Positions 34,083 to 46,194 are shown, numbered from the stretch's first letter. The stretch: 64,000 nt of DNA from Delphinapterus leucas (GCF_002288925.2 NW_022098004.1:7509604-7573603); one strand, 5' to 3'. Made by a program: numbers and translations. The notes: generated from the sequence alone by a model not told the origin.

Positions 34083-34620
34083 AACCAAATATTTTTAAGT
34101 TGTGTTTTGCCTTTTTAAGTCATATATGTCTTTTCTTATAAATATGCATTTACATAACCATCCTCAATGACTGTATGGAATTCCATTGTATAAATGTATC
34201 ATAAATTTATTTAACCATTTAAGATTTTAAAAGATATTTCCCTATTATAAATGATAATGATATGTATCTATATTTTTGCCCATTTATCCAATTATTTTAA
34301 GGGTAAACTCCAGGAAGTAGACTTTCTGAGTCACTTTTTCAGTCTTCTAATATTTTGTCCAATTACTTTCCAAAAAATTTACACTCAAGAGCAGTGTAAG
34401 AGAGTCCTTCTGTCCCTATTCCTTTGCCAACATTGGGCATGATCATACATTTTATATTTGTTAATAAGATTGTTAAAAAAAGGAACGTCAATATTTATTA
34501 GCATTTATTTGGTGATAGTGAGGTTAAATATATTTTAACATTTTCTGTGGTTATTTATATCCTTTCTTTTATGAATGAACTTTTAAAAAATATCCTTGGC
34601 CCCTTAAAACATTACTTTTT

Positions 34621-34962
34621 AAAAAAATACTCTATTTTCTTTTTTTCTTTCTTTTCTTTTTTTTTTTTTTGGCTTCGTTGGGTCTTTGTTTTAACGCGTG
34701 GGCTTCTCTCTACTTGTGGTGTGCAGGTTTTCTCTCTCTAGTTGTGGCGCGGGCTCCAAGCACATGGGCTCTGTAGTTTGCCGCACACGGGCTCTCTTGT
34801 TGAGGCGTGGGTTCTCTTGTTGAGGCATGGGCTCAGTATTTGTGGCATATGGGCTTAGTTGCCCCGTGGCATGTGGGATCTTAGTTCCCCAACCAGAGAT
34901 GGAGCCCGCGTCCCCTGCATTGGGAGGCAGATTCTTTACCACTGGATGACCAGGGAAGTCCC
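34621..34962 (-). mobile_element. CHR-type SINE, long form
   Basis: Reverse long-form copy with a mixed T/C tail complement and head 'atgaccagggaagtccc'. The duplication 'aacattacttttt' is exact over 13 bp (34608-34620 and 34963-34975). The block 'ctcttgttgaggc(g/a)tggg' is tandemly repeated at 34793-34830. Confidence 0.94.
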
Positions 34963-35249
34963 AACATTACTTTTTTCCACTGATAAGAACTTTTTCATAT
35001 GAATCCTTTGACATATGTGTTGTACATAAATTTTCCCAGTGTGTTGTTGGCTGAATATTTTGTAGAAAAGAAAATTTGACCTGTTATGTAGCCAAAGCTT
35101 TAAATTGTTTCATTTAAGTAATATCCCTCCATGTTACATTTAAATAAACATAAGATTATATAAACATTCATCCATACTTTCCTCTAGAGACTTCATAGTT
35201 TCTTGTTTACATTTCATCTTTCTATTTCTATACCACCCAAATTTTCTTT

Positions 35250-35585
35250 AGGTTGTTCTTGGTAACGAATGATCCCTAAATTTTAATGGCTTGTAATCAT
35301 ACATATTTATTTCTCACTCACTTTGCATATTGGCTGTAGGCTAGCTTTGCTACTGGTCTAGGTGTGCTTCGTTCCGGGACCCCACCTGAAGGAGCAGGCT
35401 CTATCTCCTGCCAGAGGGACAAAGAGCCATAGTGGAACCACGCAATGGCACATTGAACTTCTACTAGGATGTGGCATATTCACTGACCAAATCAAGTCAC
35501 GTGGCCAAGTCTATGCCATGGGACGTGGAAGTATAATCTCATAGGAAGAGCAGTCGACAATTCAGAACTAAGTATAACTTACCCT
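35250..35585. repeat. Unclassified insertion in fossil L1, LTR- or MER-like
   Basis: Text such as 'cctaaattttaatggcttgt', 'tcactgaccaaatcaagtca' and 'cgtggccaagtctatgccat' is unlike L1 and resembles an ancient LTR or MER repeat read in reverse. It separates two L1 blocks. Family and exact ends are uncertain. Confidence 0.5.
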
Positions 35586-36855
35586 ATGTTTATTGGAGGG
35601 TGATAGTGAGGTTATTTTTTATTTATTTTTCTAAGTACTTAACCAGTTGTTTCAATACCACTTATTAATAGTCTTATTTTCCATGCTGCTCTGTGATGCT
35701 ACTTTTATCACCTGCCACTTTCTTTTAGATCCTTCTTTTAATTCCTGGACATTCTGTTGGGCTGTACAGTTAAAGTCACCTAGGGAAAGGTTCATTTTAT
35801 TTCCCTTTATTTAATAAATGTCTTGAGTATTCTCTGTGTTTATTATTCTAGTTGAATTTTTGAAAACCTGTACCATTTTTAAAAAAAAATAGTCCTATTG
35901 AAATTATGGTTGGATTGCATTATATGTTTGGATTAATTTAGAGGAGAACTAATTTGTTTGCAATACTAAGTCTTCTCATCCTTGAACAAAGTATGTTATT
36001 TTATTTACCCAAACTATGTTTTACGTTTTCTTAGAGTTTTGTAGATATGACAAAGTGTGTCTTAAACTTAATTTCAAGAAATTTTATAGTTTTTGATACT
36101 TTTATGAAATAATTCCCCCCATGATACTTTATAAATGATTTTAACTAGTATATAGGAAAGATATTATCTTGGTTTATATTTATTTTCTAATAAAATTAGA
36201 ACGCTGAACTCATTTACTTATTTAATAGTTTTTAGTTTATTCTCTTTGGTTTTTGAAACCAAATAGTTATATATGTTTTATTTTCTGAAATTTACGTATT
36301 ATTTCTTTTTCTAACTTACTGCACTGACCCAAAGTTCCAAGACAATACTGAATAATAGTGGTTATTTCAGGAATCATTTTCTTACTCCTGATTTTAGGAG
36401 AGGAAATCTTATTGATGTTTATGAACTATTCTTCTAACTCTACTGTTAGGATTGTTTAACCAGACATGTAGTTGGATTTTATCAAAGTGTTTTCTTTTTA
36501 TGCTTAAAGATCCTCACCGAGTTTTTATCTTTGGATCTATCACCATGGTGAATCAGATTGATGATTTCATATATTGAGCTATCCTGTACGTCTGGAAATA
36601 ATGCTCACTGGACATGGTGTGATATTCTTGACTATATACTTTTATTTATTTTGTTATAATTTTAAAAATGACTTTTGCTTCCATATTTAATATTGTAATA
36701 TCTTTAAATTTCCTTTTTGGGGTATTTTTGTTAGATTTTTTATGGTGTCAGAGTTATACTGATTTTAAAAAATTAATTAGAGGGTCTTCCTCTTTTTCTA
36801 AATTTCAGAACAGTTTCAAGAGTATAGATACTTTCATAAAAGAACCTCCCCTGTT

Positions 36856-37059
36856 GGGCTTCCCTGGTGGCGCAGTGGTTGAGAGTCAGCCTGCCGATGC
36901 AGGGGACGTGGGTTCGTGCCCCGGTCCGCAAAGATCCCACGTACCGCGAAGCGGCTAGGTCCGTGAGCCATGGCTGTTGAGCCTACGCGTCCGGAGCCTG
37001 TGCTCCGCAACGGGAGAGGCCACAGCAGTGAGAGGCCCGTGCACTGAAAAAAAAAAAAA
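36856..37059 (+). mobile_element. CHR-type SINE, short young form
   Basis: Forward short-form copy ending in a pure A run. The flanks 'aacctc(c/a)cctgt' (36843-36854 and 37060-37071) form a 12-bp duplication with one mismatch. The B-box-like segment reads 'gggttcgtgccccggtccgc'. Confidence 0.95.
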
Positions 37060-37239
37060 AACCTCACCTGTAATACTCTCTGGTCCTAAAACATGTTGGG
37101 GAAAGCTTTTTTAAAAAAAATTTTTTACATAGTCATTCGTGTTTTTGACATTTGTACTTCTCAAGTCAATTTTAGTGATTTATAATTTCCAACACATTTT
37201 CCCACCTAGTTAAGATTTTAAGGTTAATTGTCATAGCAT

Positions 37240-38504
37240 GCACAGCAAAGGAAACTATCAATGAAATGAAAAGGCCACCCACTGAATGGGAGAAGATCTT
37301 TGCAAACTCTGTGTCTCTAAGGGGTTAATATTAAAATATACAAAGATGTTATACAATTCAACATCAAAAAACAAACAACCCAATTATAAAATGGGCAGAG
37401 GACCTGAGAAGACATTTTTTAAAAAAAGGCATACAGATGGCCAACAGAAACATCAAAAGATGTCACCATCACTAATCATCAGGGAAATGCAAATCAAAGC
37501 CACAATGAATATCACCTCATACCTGTCAGAAAAGCTATTATCAAAAAGACAATAAATAAAAAGATTTGGTGAGGATGCAGAGAAAAAGGAACTCTAGCAC
37601 ACGGTTCGTGGGAATGTAATTTGGTGCAACCACTATGGAAAACAGTATGAAGATTCCTCAAAACATTAAAAACAGAATTATTATATGATCCAGCAATTTG
37701 ACTTCTGGGTATTCTTCCAAAGAAAACAGAAACACTAGTTTGAAAAGATATAGGCACCTCTATGTTCATTGCAGCAGTATTTACAATAGCTAAGATATAG
37801 AAGCAACCTAAGTCCATCAATAGATGTGGTATATATACACAATAGAATATTACTGAGCCATAAAAAGAATGAAATTCTGCCAATTGCAATAACATGGATG
37901 GACCTGGAGAGTATCACGCTCAGTGAAATAAGTCAGCCAGAGAAAGACAAGTACCATATGATTTCACTTATATGTGGAAGCTAAAAAGCAAAACAAATGA
38001 GCAAACATAACAGAACAGACTCATGGATACAGAGAACAAATATGTGCTTAACAAAGAGGAGGGAGTGGGGGAGAATGGGTGAAATAAGTGAAGGAGATTC
38101 AGAGGTACAAATTTTCAGTTAGAAAAAAAAAATGAGTCACGAGGCTGAAATGCACAGCATGGGGAATATAACCAATGATATTGTAATAGCTTTGTATGGT
38201 GACATATGGTAACTACACTTATCATGGTGATCATTTTATAATGTATAGAAATATTGAATCACTGTGTTGTGCACCTGGAACTAACAGTGATGTAGGTCAG
38301 TTGTACCCCAATTAAAACAATATGTAGACACTGGGAGGAAATGAATCAAAATGATAATGATGGTTATCTCTGGGCGGTGGGGATTATGAGTGATTGCTAA
38401 TTTTTACTTTATGCTTTTATGTATTTCTAATTGTCTTCAATGAAACTGTATTGCTTGTAAAATTAGAAAGAAAACAATAAATGTCATTAAAAATGAAAAA
38501 AAAT
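37240..38504 (+). mobile_element. 5'-truncated L1 with probable 3' transduction
   Basis: Forward L1 ORF2 end begins within the RNase-H-distal region ('cagcaaaggaaactatcaat', 'tgaatgggagaagatctttg'). It continues through 'tatgtggaagctaaaaagca' to the usual L1 3' UTR end near 38325 ('gttgtaccccaattaaaaca'). It does not stop there. About 180 bp of extra sequence resembling another old L1 3' end follows ('ggttatctctgggcggtggg'), with AATAAA at about 38476 and an A-rich end. A 16-bp duplication with one mismatch, 'ttaattg(t/a)catagcat' (37224-37239 and 38505-38520), encloses the whole unit, so both parts were inserted together. Confidence 0.82.
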
Positions 38505-38722
38505 TTAATTGACATAGCATCTAAGGTATCTTGTACCATTTAAAATATTTCATCTGCTGTAAATTTAAAATAACTTGGAAACTTTGATTTACAAGATATC
38601 TTAGATGGGAACAAAGCCAGAGGAAAGTTGTCAACTCTGTCTGCCACCAACAGATGGCGATAGGAGTCACTTTATATTGTTAATTTCGTTTTAAGAACAA
38701 ATGGACTTTGAAAGTCTTCCAG

Positions 38723-39077
38723 GGGCAGGAGAGGAATAAAGACGCAGACGTAGAGAATGGACTTGAGGACACGGGGAGGAGGAAGGGTAAGCTGGGACGA
38801 AGTGAGAGAGTGATATGGACTTATATATACTACCAAATGTAAAATAGAGAGCTAGTGGGAAGCAGCCGCAGAGCACAGGGAGATCAGCTCGGGTGCTTTG
38901 TGACCACCTAGAGGGGTGGGATGCGGGGGTGCGGGTGGGGGTGGGATAGGGAGGGTGGGAGGGAGACACAAGAGCGAGGAGATATATGTATATGTATAGC
39001 TGATTCACTTTGTTATACAGCAGAAATTAACACACCATTGTAAAGCAATTATACTCCAATAAAGATGTTTAAAAAAA
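38723..39077 (+). mobile_element. 5'-truncated L1 3' UTR with G-rich tract
   Basis: Forward L1 3' UTR: 'gcagagcacagggagatcag' type text, a G-rich tract at 38912-38968 with about ten runs of three or more G, 'gctgattcactttgttatac', 'aattatactccaataaagat' and a poly-A end. The duplication 'aaagtcttccag' is exact (38711-38722 and 39078-39089). Only about 355 bp was inserted. Confidence 0.94.
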
Positions 39078-39196
39078 AAAGTCTTCCAGAACCTGATCTC
39101 TTCTGGAGACCTTTTTGCCATTCCTAACTTTATGTAATTGTGCCCTGTTTACTCCCTTTTTCCTCTGCTTCCCTCATTTCTTTCTTTCTCATTTCA

Positions 39197-39264
39197 CCCC
39201 TCTCTCCCTCCCTCTTTCCCTTCCTTTCCTTCCTCCCTCCCTCCCCTCCTTCCTTCCTTCCTTT
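39197..39264 (+). repeat. Pure polypyrimidine tract
   Basis: Sixty-eight consecutive C/T bases made of CCCT and CCTT units. It sits in old L1 DNA and is probably a degenerate (TTCC)n microsatellite. Such tracts can form triplex (H-DNA) structures. Confidence 0.92.
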
Positions 39265-39670
39265 GCTTAGACTTGGAATGTGTTGTTCTTTTCAAAGAAT
39301 CAGAGTTTAGATTAATTTTTTGACCGCCATTTATATCTTTAACTCCTTGTTTTTAGATTCCATACCTTTTCCCAGTTTTTTTGGAAGTTAAGCGCTAAGT
39401 TTATTTATTTCCAATATTACTTAATAAAGAAAGCATTTAACTCCATAAATTCCACTACTGATTAACACCTTGACTCTATTTCATTAGTTTTTTTTTCATT
39501 CCATTAGTTTTGATATCATCTATTTTCATTGTGATTAAATTCTAAATAAGCTGTCATTGCAATTTTGACATCTTCTCACACATAATTATGTAGGATAGTT
39601 TGTTTTACATTCCAAGAGGGGGAGACTTCAATATCTAACTCCCTATGGTTATGAAGTTGTATAGGGTAGC

Positions 39671-40953
39671 AAAATTGTCACAACATGAAATGTTCATTGA
39701 TGAATTAAGCATTTATAAAATCGATCTTGTCTTAAAGGTCCTTTCACCGGTAAGACCAGGGTCTTTACCTGGCCATCTGGTTGATCATGGTCATTTAGTT
39801 GATTATTGGATGTTTTCCTGACACAACAAAGCAAACACATTATATTTGATCAAAAAGAGAGCCTGCAGAATTTTTAAGGTTGAAGGTGATGTTGGAGAAC
39901 TGCTGGAATCACCCAAATTTCTTTGACAAATGAGGATCTGGCAGAATGAAAGTGAAAGAAGAGGAAAATCACAAGATGATGGCATATAGTGTCAGGGGAG
40001 AAACTTCTAAAGAGAAAAGCATTGAAAGGACCCTTGGGAAACTGATAAAAGCTTTGACTTTTTTTTTCAGCAAAATTTTTCTTTCTATTATTCAAACATG
40101 AGGGGTGTTGTATCATGAGATCACACATTTGTCAGAATATGCCAAAATCAATATTTTTTGTTCTTTAATTTCATTAAATATGTAATAAAATAAATTTACC
40201 TTGATAATTTTTTGTTTCATTTTTCAAGATAAAATTCCACTCCAACTTTTCTTCAGTGCTTCTTATGAAGTTTTGAACTTCCTTTTAAGGAGATTTACTT
40301 TGAAAAGATTAGTCTCAGGATCAATTATCCTCAAGGAATGTCTATTATTAAGAAATAATTGTACTGAATTTGTGCATTTTATTATTATATGTTTTATGTT
40401 TATAAATTTTCCATAATTTCCAGGAAAATGTACTCCCTCATCACCTCATTTTAAAAGTTAAGCTTACTCATTTTATGAGTTAAATCCTTTATATTTTGTT
40501 TATTTTTTGTCCAGTTTATCTTCTAAAAACAATAATGGTATGTTGACATTTCACAAAATTACAGTGTTTGTGTCAGTTTTTCTTTGTATTTCTAAGAGGT
40601 TTTTTTTCTTTATATACTTAAATGAAATATTTGTAAGCAACAGAACCACTCAAGAAAGTTACACACTTATTTTAAATTTTAGTAGTAGCTAACATTAAAT
40701 GTCTCATGCATCTTTTTGTTCCTAAAAGGCTGTGGGAATTGATAAGTATTTGCTGAATATTGCACCCTATCTTCATTTTGAATTATATCCATTGTTACCA
40801 TAAAAGGTTCCCTTTTGGCACATTTAGTGTTTTTTCCCAGATTTCTTTTTCATCTAATATTCATTTTTCATTTATACCACATCTTCTTGTAGTCCTTTGT
40901 TTTTTAAACACGTTATATCACTTTTATTTTATATTTATATTTTGTGAAAAACG
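39671..40953. other. AT-rich DNA, partly old L1
   Basis: No gene is recognised. 40480-40600 has wording like the L1 endonuclease region in reverse ('aatggtatgttgacatttca'), so the fossil L1 on the left may continue here. 39740-40130 does not look like L1. Confidence 0.4.
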
Positions 40954-40955
40954 TA

Positions 40956-41208
40956 CAGTTGACCCTTGAAAAATGCCTGTTTGAACTGCGGGGATCCTCT
41001 TATAGGTGGATTTTTTTCAATAGTAAAATCTATGGTACTACAGGATCCCTTGTTGGTTGAATCCAAGGATGCACTATCTCGGATGCGGAGGACTTGCGGA
41101 TTCAGAGAAACGATGGATATAGAAGACCAACTCTAAGTCACACGGAGATTTTCCACTGTGTGCAGAAGGTGGGCACCCCTAGCCCCCATGTTGTTCAAGG
41201 GTCATCTG
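40956..41208 (+). mobile_element. MER2/Tigger-type non-autonomous DNA transposon
   Basis: The inverted termini 'cagttgacccttgaa' (40956-40970) and 'ttcaagggtcatctg' (41194-41208) face each other, with a TA on both sides (40954-40955 and 41209-41210). The TA duplication is the mark of TcMar-Tigger cut-and-paste insertion. The interior has no transposase frame, so it depended on an enzyme made elsewhere. Confidence 0.93.
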
Positions 41209-41210
41209 TA

Positions 41211-41766
41211 GTTTTTGGCTTAACACGTTTTTGTAGCCTAATTTAAGAGTCTTTGCCTCTCTTTTGGGCCTTTATCCCATTTACTTTTGTCATTATAGTA
41301 AATATTACCCCTGTCATCTTCACTCATGTTTCCTGTTTTTTATTCTTCCTTGCTATCTCTATTTTTTGTCTTATGCTGTATGGACTATATCGACTTTGCT
41401 TTTATATTTGTCTGTGTTTAGAGGCTAATGTAACATGTAAATTCTCGTAGAGGTTATCTTTAGTGTTTCAGATTTGTTCTGTGATTTTTTTTGTAATTGC
41501 AGGGTCAGGAGCAAAGGGGTATCTTTGGACTCCCCAACCCACCATCTCCCATTTGAGGCAAATATTTAATACAGTTTACTTCCCCCTTCTTCACAGGCTT
41601 TAAGTACCTGATATTATTACATTGTTACTTTTACATTCACTTTCAGTTTTAAAAGTAGATTTAAAACAGTTACTTAGACCTCACTATTTTGACAAATCTC
41701 AGTGTTTATTGCTGGTTTCTTTATGATAGTTCCATTCCTGAGGCTTTTTTAACTGGAATATATAAT
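41211..41766. other. AT-rich unassigned DNA
   Basis: T-rich sequence with some resemblance to old L1 5' regions but no confident match. No gene is seen. Confidence 0.35.
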
Positions 41767-41778
41767 TAGGTAATTTTT

Positions 41779-42059
41779 AAAAAATAGATTTATTTTATTT
41801 ACTTATTTATTGGCTGCATTGCATCTTCTGTGGCTGTGCGTGGGATTTCTCTAGTTGCTGAGGGCTTCTCATTGCGGTGGCTTCTCTTGTTGCGGAGCAC
41901 AGGCTCCAGGCACGCAGGCTTCAGTAGTTGTGGCACATGGGCTCAGTAGTTGTGGCACACGGGCTTAGTTGCTCTGCGGCATGTGGGATCTTCCCGGACC
42001 AGGGCTGGAACCCTGCATTGGCAGGTGGATGCTTAACCACTGTGCCACCAGGGAAGCCC
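41779..42059 (-). mobile_element. CHR-type SINE, long form
   Basis: Reverse long-form copy with an (ATTT)n tail complement and head 'ccaccagggaagccc'. The 12-bp duplication 'taggtaattttt' is exact (41767-41778 and 42060-42071). A short deletion in the head removed part of the 'aacccgtgtcccctgca' block. Confidence 0.94.
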
Positions 42060-42071
42060 TAGGTAATTTTT

Positions 42072-42999
42072 TTTTTTTTAAGGCATATTTACTGAGTTCA
42101 TGTTCATATGAGAATGTTACTGTGCTGTCTTTACATATAAATGACTACTTTCTTGGTATAAAATGCTTAACATTTAAAATTTCTATAAAGTGGTAAGTCT
42201 TTAGTGCATCACTGTTTTCTTCCTTTACAGCTTCAGATCTTGTTTCTGTTCTGTTTTTCCTCTTCTTTAGTAGCACTTAAAAAAAATTATATCTTTGTTC
42301 TCCATCCTCCATCTTCCATGATTATCATATTTTCTCTCTTCATCTCAATCTCTTTGTCCTTTTATTCTAAATTCTGGGAGGTATTCTTAAGTTTGCTGTC
42401 CACATCATGTACTATCACTTATTGTCTGTAGTGTTGATTTTAATTCTTCTACATTTTAAATTTCCTTGAAATCTTTTGTGCCACTCATTTCCCTTTTTAT
42501 TTTTTCTTTTGCCTATTAATCTTTATCTTTTCTTAGGATACTCTGATCATCATTTATAGAACCTATTTTTTTGTTTTTTTGTCCTTTGAGAATCCCAACA
42601 GGAAAACTTTCAGTTTTCTTCTGAATTTTGGAGTAGCTCATCTTCAGAGGCAAGTTCTTCCCTGGATCCCTCCTCTTTCCAGGTTTCTTGTTGTTTAGGT
42701 GTGCCTTTTCCTCAGATGAATTCACTACTTTCCCTCTTACTTTGTGGTAAAGTAGAGTGAAATTACAGCCTTATGGACATCTATATGTTCAGGAAAATGT
42801 AATATTTCACTCTTATCTTAATGAAAAGAAAAATATTCCTCCTCTTAGTGTGTATTTTTAGATATACTGTTAATTGAAATCAATATAATAAAGTTTTCTC
42901 TAGAAAAAACCTTGTCTTTAATGGCCTCCTTCAGAGCCCTGCAGAGATAATTTCTGAAAGTGCTTTTATTGTATTTTGTTACAGAACTTTGCTTTAAAA
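42072..42999. other. AT-rich unassigned DNA
   Basis: T-rich sequence, probably decayed L1 5' region in part (42200-42540). No gene or clear element ends. Confidence 0.35.
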
Positions 43000-44077
43000 A
43001 ATAAACTTTATTTCTTAGAATAGTTTTATATTCACAGAAAAATTGCAGAGATAGTACAGAGAGTTCTTATATACTTCTCACCTAGTTTCCCGTATTATTA
43101 ACACTTTACATTGGTATGGTACATTTATCACAATTAGCAACTAATGCTGATACATTACTATTAAGTAAAGGCCATACTTGATTTACATGACCTTAATTTT
43201 TACTAATACCATTTTTTTCTGTTCCAAGATCCCATCTAAGTTACCACATTACATTTAGTCATCATATCTCCTTAGACTCTTCTTGGTTGTGACAGTTTCT
43301 CAGACTTTCCTTGTTTTTGATGAGCTTTTGAGGAGTACTGGTTGGATATTTTGTAGAATGTCCCTCAGTTGGGATTTGCCTGATAACTTCCTCTTGATTA
43401 GAAGGGGGTCTTTTTGAGAAGAAGACTACAGGAGTAGAGTGCCATTTTCGTCACATCATATCAAGGGTACATACTATTAGCACAACTTGTCACTATTTGA
43501 CCTTGGTCTTGATCACCTGGCTGAGGTTGTGTTTGTCAGGTTTCTCCACTCTAAAATAGTCTCTCCCACCCCTTTCCATACTGTGCTCTTTGGAAGGAAT
43601 TCACTATATGCAGCTCACACCTAAGGAGTGGGGTGTTATGCTCCACCTCCTTGAGTGTGGAGTGTCTACATAAATTATTTGGAATTCTTCTGCACAGGAA
43701 AATTTGTCTCTTCTAACCCATTTATTTATTTATTCAATCATTCATTTATATTAGTATTTGACTCGTGAATATTTATTTTATACTTTGGATATAATCCAAT
43801 ACTACTAAATTTATTTTGTTACTCAAATTGTTCCAGCTTTGGCTATTGGAAGCTTTTTCAGTTGGCTTCTTTGACATACTCCCATCACTGTGGGTTTATT
43901 TATTCATTTTGAGTACTTCTTTATTTTCTGGTACTATAAGATATTCTAGGTTCATTTTGTATATTTTCTGCCTTAGCCCTAGAATCAGCCATTTCTCTAA
44001 AAAGCCCTGGTTCTTTTTACAGGATGATGAATAATTCTAGCTACCTCCCATTACTTCTCTGTAAACTCCCACTACCA
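43000..44077 (-). mobile_element. Old L1 3' end, minus strand
   Basis: Reverse L1 3' UTR of an old subfamily: 'ttgcagagatagtacagaga', 'tgtccctcagttgggatttg', 'gtatttgactcgtgaatatt' and 'aaaagccctggttcttttta'. The last motif reappears, on the opposite strand, in the L1 at about 46910. Confidence 0.75.
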
Positions 44078-44089
44078 AACCTTGCTTTA

Positions 44090-44298
44090 ACTTTTTAAAA
44101 AAATTTATTTTATTTAAGTATAGTTGATTTACAATGTTGTGTTAGTTTCTGGTGTACAGCAAAGTGATTCAGTTATACATACATATATGTTCTTTTTCAC
44201 ATTCTTTTCTATTATGGTTTATTACAGGATATTGAATATAGTTCCCTGTGCTATACAGTAGGACCTTGTTGTTTATCCATTCTATATATAATAGTTTG
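44090..44298 (-). mobile_element. Very short 5'-truncated young L1
   Basis: Reverse L1 3' UTR of about 209 bp ('agtatagttgatttacaatg', 'gatattgaatatagttccct'). The duplication 'aaccttgcttta' is exact (44078-44089 and 44299-44310). Confidence 0.93.
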
Positions 44299-44310
44299 AA
44301 CCTTGCTTTA

Positions 44311-45380
44311 CTTTTAAAATAACATTTCCTTAAACAAAATGTCCTGATTCTATAAATATGTCTGTTTATGTGTATGTATATTATATGATCATTGTGGAAC
44401 ATTTAAAAATTCAACAATGTCTATGGAGAAAACCCAAATATCCTTCTATATTCAATCACTGTTAACATTTTACCACACACACATTGTTACACATTTACAC
44501 ACACACGCACACAGTTTTATGAATAAAACTGTAATCATACTAGATATACTATTTTGTGATCTGCCTTTTCCACTCAACAATGTATAATGAACTTTTCCCC
44601 ATGTTCGTAACTATTCTTGAAGGTCATTATTTTAATTACCTGAAGAATATTAACCTTTTAGACATGTACATTTTAATCATTTTTGGTATTGTAAATGACT
44701 ATAATAAATACTCTTAAACATGTCATTATACAAATACCTAATTTTTTATTTAGAATAATTTGTGAAAGTTCAATTACTTCGGATATGACCATTTTAAGGA
44801 GAATGGTAAACAATTTCAAATTTCCTTCCAGAAAAGATAGCAACAATTTAGCTTCCTACCAACATTGTACATAAGCTGTTTTCTCTACATTCTTAGCAAT
44901 ACCAAGTATTGGACTAATTTTTAAAAATCATTAATTGATTAATTAAAATGACATCTTGCTGTTCTTTTACATTGAATTTCTTTTATAACAAGTGTATTTG
45001 AATAGTCTTTTCTGAAGTTACTTGCCCATTCATATTTCTTCATTTCTATATTGCCTATTAATTTCCTTGCCTTGCCCATTTTTTTGAGTTAGGTATTTTT
45101 ATTTTTATTTCAAAATAACATTTTAATATAAAAATCTTTCAAAAACAAAGAAAAATACAAAGAAAAATAATTACCCATGATCTCATCACCCATTCTAAGT
45201 TTATTGCTATTATTTCCATTTTGATGTGTCTATTTACACACCAGAAATCAATATTTTACATTTTATAAATGGTTAATTAGAAAAATGGTACTGGACTCCT
45301 TGTTTTCTAGCCACTTTTTAATCACTTAATGTTATATCATTAATATTTCCTCAGTCAACACACAATGGTCTCTTTCTATT
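44311..45380 (-). repeat. Old L1/HAL1-like sequence, minus strand
   Basis: Text such as 'gatctgccttttccactcaa', 'cttcctaccaacattgtaca' and 'aataattacccatgatctca' matches old L1 or HAL1 3' ends in reverse, in at least two overlapping fragments. A short CA-rich patch lies at 44475-44515. Ends are uncertain. Confidence 0.6.
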
Positions 45381-46190
45381 TAAAAGAAAAGACCTCTTGA
45401 GAATGAGTTTCTATCCATCTATGTGCCTTTTCTGTGGCCATCCTTCGTCAGGAAGTCTGACTCCACTCAACAGGCTGATAAGGACCCAAACCTGAACCAT
45501 CTCTTAAATCGATGACACCATTCTCTGTGTCACAAGGATTTCTATAGGATTAGCATTCACTGACTTCCTGGAATCATGAGCCACTCTGTTCCCTCGAGCT
45601 GCTTCTGCTGCTACCCTGCTGCCTTGGGGGCACGGCATAAGGACGGATGGCTACTCTCTGCTTTATCAGTACATTCCAATCATACATACAGGCTTGACTC
45701 TGAATTCCCCATAGCATAACTAAGATAGTGCTGCAACATTTCACAAAACTGAAGACTTTGAGATAAGAGACATTGAACACAGAGAAAGTTAAGATTAATT
45801 ATTGGGCTGTTCTCAAAGACCACAGATTCGAGTTCCTCCACCTGAGTCCCCATCTGGCACTGCCAAGGCCACTTCCTAAACTGGGTAATTCTGGTTGAGG
45901 TCCATCTCATTCTCATTTTCTCCAATGGCTTCCTCTACTGGCTTTCTTTTTCATGGAGCCTCAGGTTCCCTCCCCACTGCAGGTACCCATATATCATCTC
46001 CAGATTAGTTTTCTGCCATAATGATTGACAGTTGCAGCGGCTACTCCTCTCAGAAATAAAAATAAACCTAGCGCCCTCCCCCACAGGGGTGAGGCTTGCT
46101 TTTGGGCACCCTTGCTCCCAACAGATTGTAACGATCACTACGTTTTCTGAAGTCAAGTTTCAAAAAATTGAAATCCTGCTATAGGCTAGC
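45381..46190. other. Unassigned, more GC-balanced island
   Basis: About 800 bp between L1 blocks with higher GC than its flanks and several minus-strand frames (45574-45780, 45680-45925, 45935-46156). None shows a recognisable domain. A decayed LTR or unique host sequence are both possible. Confidence 0.4.
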
Positions 46191-46194
46191 AAAA

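Larger units (their letters stand above)
33410..39670 (-). mobile_element. Fossil L1 with many nested insertions, minus strand
   Basis: Old L1 text is split into blocks. The 3' end occurs at 33410-33650 and 34091-34607, and ORF2 C-terminal sequence at 34976-35250. Reverse-transcriptase text is at 35590-36842, 37072-37223 and 38521-38710, and endonuclease-region text at 39300-39660. The order fits one minus-strand element, possibly continuing in the AT-rich DNA beyond 39670. At least seven later elements lie inside: L1 33654-33803, SINEs 33812-34082, 34621-34962 and 36856-37059, an unclassified unit 35250-35585, and L1s 37240-38504 and 38723-39077. No coding potential survives. Confidence 0.75.
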
